From contig JAVTVJ010000049.1 of NCBI GenBank assembly GCA_034509425.1, positions 2,130,001 to 2,194,000 of the forward strand: 64,000 bases of DNA. The letters are read 5' to 3'. The notes beneath the pieces were generated by a model, which worked only from the letters and a program-made list of their open reading frames with translations, had not been told where the DNA came from and did not search any database. Positions 61,861 through 64,000 of this stretch are shown piece after piece (within the stretch, counting starts at the first letter, position 1; every line of letters starts with the position of its first letter). The DNA comes from Eopsaltria australis. Taxonomy: Eukaryota; Chordata; Aves; Passeriformes; Petroicidae. Both the position numbers and the translations under genes were made by a program.

Positions 61861-64000
61861 GTATTGTTCCCAACTTCTTCAGCTCTCTCTCAGCAATCCC
61901 TGTTATTTTGGTTTCAGAAGTAGTTATTTTGATTCAGAAAGTATGATCATTGCTGACAGTACAGACTGCTGGGTAAGAGCAACAACTCTACCTTTTCTTT
62001 CCTCGTGGACATGATCTCTTGTGAGTGTCTTGGAGGCTGGGGAGAGCAGAAGGCAGGCTCTGTCACCTCAGCCGACTTCTCCTGATGGGAAAATGTTACA
62101 TTCTTTCCTGTTTAAGCACTGGGAGTAGTGCTAAACCTATGCATAACGTGAGTGGAGTTGTCTGGGAGTCAATCTTTAGTCCTAAACTGTGCTTCCAAAA
62201 ATAATTCACATCAAAAAAATTGCAGTGGTTTAATCACAGAGCCTGTAGTTCAACACTAGGACAAATCTAGAAATCTCTTCTCTCATACACTGAGGCTCTA
62301 CATTAGGAATCGCCTCAATAGTTCTTGTCAATCACTAACAGCTCACAGTATCTATAAAAGAATTTATGTACAGAGTGGAGAGCACTCTGTATTATAGGCA
62401 TAAATCTACCAGAAAATTTCAGGTATGTGCAAGTTTGTAAAAGTCATCCATGTGTGTTGATATTTTATATTATAATGTGATAAGAAAGAACATTTCTTCA
62501 TTTGATGATGTCCATCCATATCTGATGGTACACAGAATCTATGTTACCAAAGGCCTAAATTTAAACTTGTATTTTTATTTTTAATCACAAAAATTATAAA
62601 ACTATAATTCTTTTTCTGATTTAGATCTAGCTATTTGATCTTTAGACATACTTTAGTTAAAATAGCTTGAGCATGTCTTAAAATACCAACTGTACAGTGC
62701 TCTAAATATTTCTAACTTTATGCTTCTGTAACTATAGAATCCATTTTTATTCAAATTTATAACTCTCATTAATTAAGTTTTCAATTTGGTTTCTAGCCAC
62801 TTGTTTTATCTAGGACCCAGGCCTTGCTGAAAAGTTTTGACCCAGAATTTAGCTTAGAAAGACAAAAATATGCTCAACGGAAAATCTTCTTTACTTTCCA
62901 GATATAAAAATTATTTTCAAAATAAGACTAGTAGGCAAGCTATCTATCTTGCTGATCTTGTAGTTCTGAGCCTAGAGTTAAAAAGGTCTTTAAGGATGTA
63001 CTCTCTTCCATTCAGCTGTTTTGCTTTGTAACTTATAGAGGAAATGTTGGTTCTTTTAATTTTTCCTCCTAGGTCTTTTAATTATACCATGACCAAAGAT
63101 TTTTATGTAGTATCTCCAGTTACAACTCACAACCTTGTCCAACATTGGAATTTTATATAAAAATGAATAATGTATACGATACAGCACTAATTGTTCTACT
63201 CAGACTGTCATGTTCATCCTCAACTCCCCAAACTCATATCCTATCATTCCTACTCAGAAACAGAATTTTGCTTGTCCAGCTCATTAGATTTCTGCAGTCA
63301 GGAAAAGGTAATAACACATAGTGTTATGTTATCACAGTAGTAATAGGGTCACCGGATTTTAAAAGCCAAAACAGACACTAAAGACATAATCATGACAGGA
63401 AATGTGCTTCCTGTATCTTATATGGTGAGAAAAGTGTCTTACTTAATATGCAAAATAAAACAGCATTCCAGTGTTCCTTGGCTCAGAGATCTGAATTTTT
63501 GGATTGTTTCAATACAGAATAATTTTGCTCTGCTTTCCAGGCCATAACAAGTTTATGCCCAGCTCACTTGGTGCTCATATAAAGAAAATCAATTCTCTCT
63601 GTTTGCAAATGAGTATGTTGGCCATATCCTGAACTGTTTTCTTCCTTCTAGGGAGGAAACAAGACTAGAATCATAGTGACTGCTCTCTCACATGCCAAAC
63701 ATTCAGCTGCAAGCTTCCTACTGCACTTTTGCTCTGGAAACGTATCCTAAGGTGCAGATTCTTTGGGGAAGCTCACAGAATATTTGTTTTGTCATATCAG
63801 GGTCTACTTCTACATCCTTTGAAGAGATTGTAATTTAGTGTTAAACTGTGCACTGTTTCCTCCTCCTTTATTTCAATTAAGGTAAGACTATACACATCTT
63901 TCTGAGTATGAATCTTACACTATTTTGTACTTCATCTCAGGATCCTAATTTTACTTCTCATCTATGAAAAGCTCATAGTAAATATGTATTTTATTGGTTT

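Larger units (their letters stand above)
50477..64000. other. AT-rich non-coding stretch, no gene recognised
   Basis: About 13.5 kb contain no recognised gene or mobile element. Poly(T) tracts lie at 58668-58696 and 61841-61860, and an A-rich patch lies at about 59215-59297. Several word-dense blocks (about 50700-50960, 51840-52140 and 53480-53700) look as if they might be conserved non-coding elements, and an open frame at 56363-56713 is discussed as a finding. Most open frames are below 100 codons and lack motifs. Confidence 0.5.

Noticed and set aside
1..64000. tRNA, rRNA, CRISPR or bacterial-style operon content
   Set aside because: No cloverleaf, rRNA or regularly spaced direct repeats were seen, and the repeat content is vertebrate.

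Overview
The window reads as vertebrate, most likely bird, nuclear DNA. The evidence is eight fragments of CR1-type LINE retrotransposons, with 3' ends and reverse-transcriptase remnants of the kind that dominate bird genomes, two LTR-like pieces that resemble dispersed bird retroviral LTRs, and a decayed R2 element whose protein motifs look like those of bird (for example passerine) R2s. Placing it in songbirds is inference. Most of the sequence is AT-rich, has no CpG island, and is full of poly(A)/poly(T) tracts. I could not identify any intact protein-coding gene, tRNA, rRNA or CRISPR array. It looks like a gene desert or the inside of a very large intron.

Layout: a minus-strand CR1 endonuclease-domain relic lies at 240-845. 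After about 6 kb of unassigned sequence there is a CR1 3' end (6800-7405, minus). An LTR-like repeat follows (11535-12305, minus), then a short second LTR-like piece (14606-14715, plus). Two more minus-strand CR1 relics lie at 22720-23030 and 25513-26720; the second has endonuclease sequence joined by deletion to reverse-transcriptase sequence. The 26.7-33.7 kb stretch holds no recognised element apart from poly(T) tracts.

The most notable locus is 33690-37385. A plus-strand CR1 reverse-transcriptase fragment is followed directly by a nearly 3.4 kb R2 non-LTR retrotransposon. The R2 still shows an N-terminal zinc-finger pair, a Myb-like segment, reverse-transcriptase motifs (FVDIARAFD, FADD), a CCHC knuckle, and a restriction-like endonuclease domain. 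It carries at least six in-frame stops and several frameshifts. Neither flank looks like 28S rDNA, the normal home of R2, so this is a dead copy at a non-canonical site.

The right half contains CR1 fragments at 39551-40090 (minus), 46965-47300 (minus) and 49950-50476 (plus). After that there are about 13.5 kb of AT-rich sequence with no recognised gene. No genes were found that work together; what the window records is old retrotransposon activity. Subtle conserved non-coding elements or small exons may be hidden in the unassigned stretches, and a few weak candidates are listed as findings.
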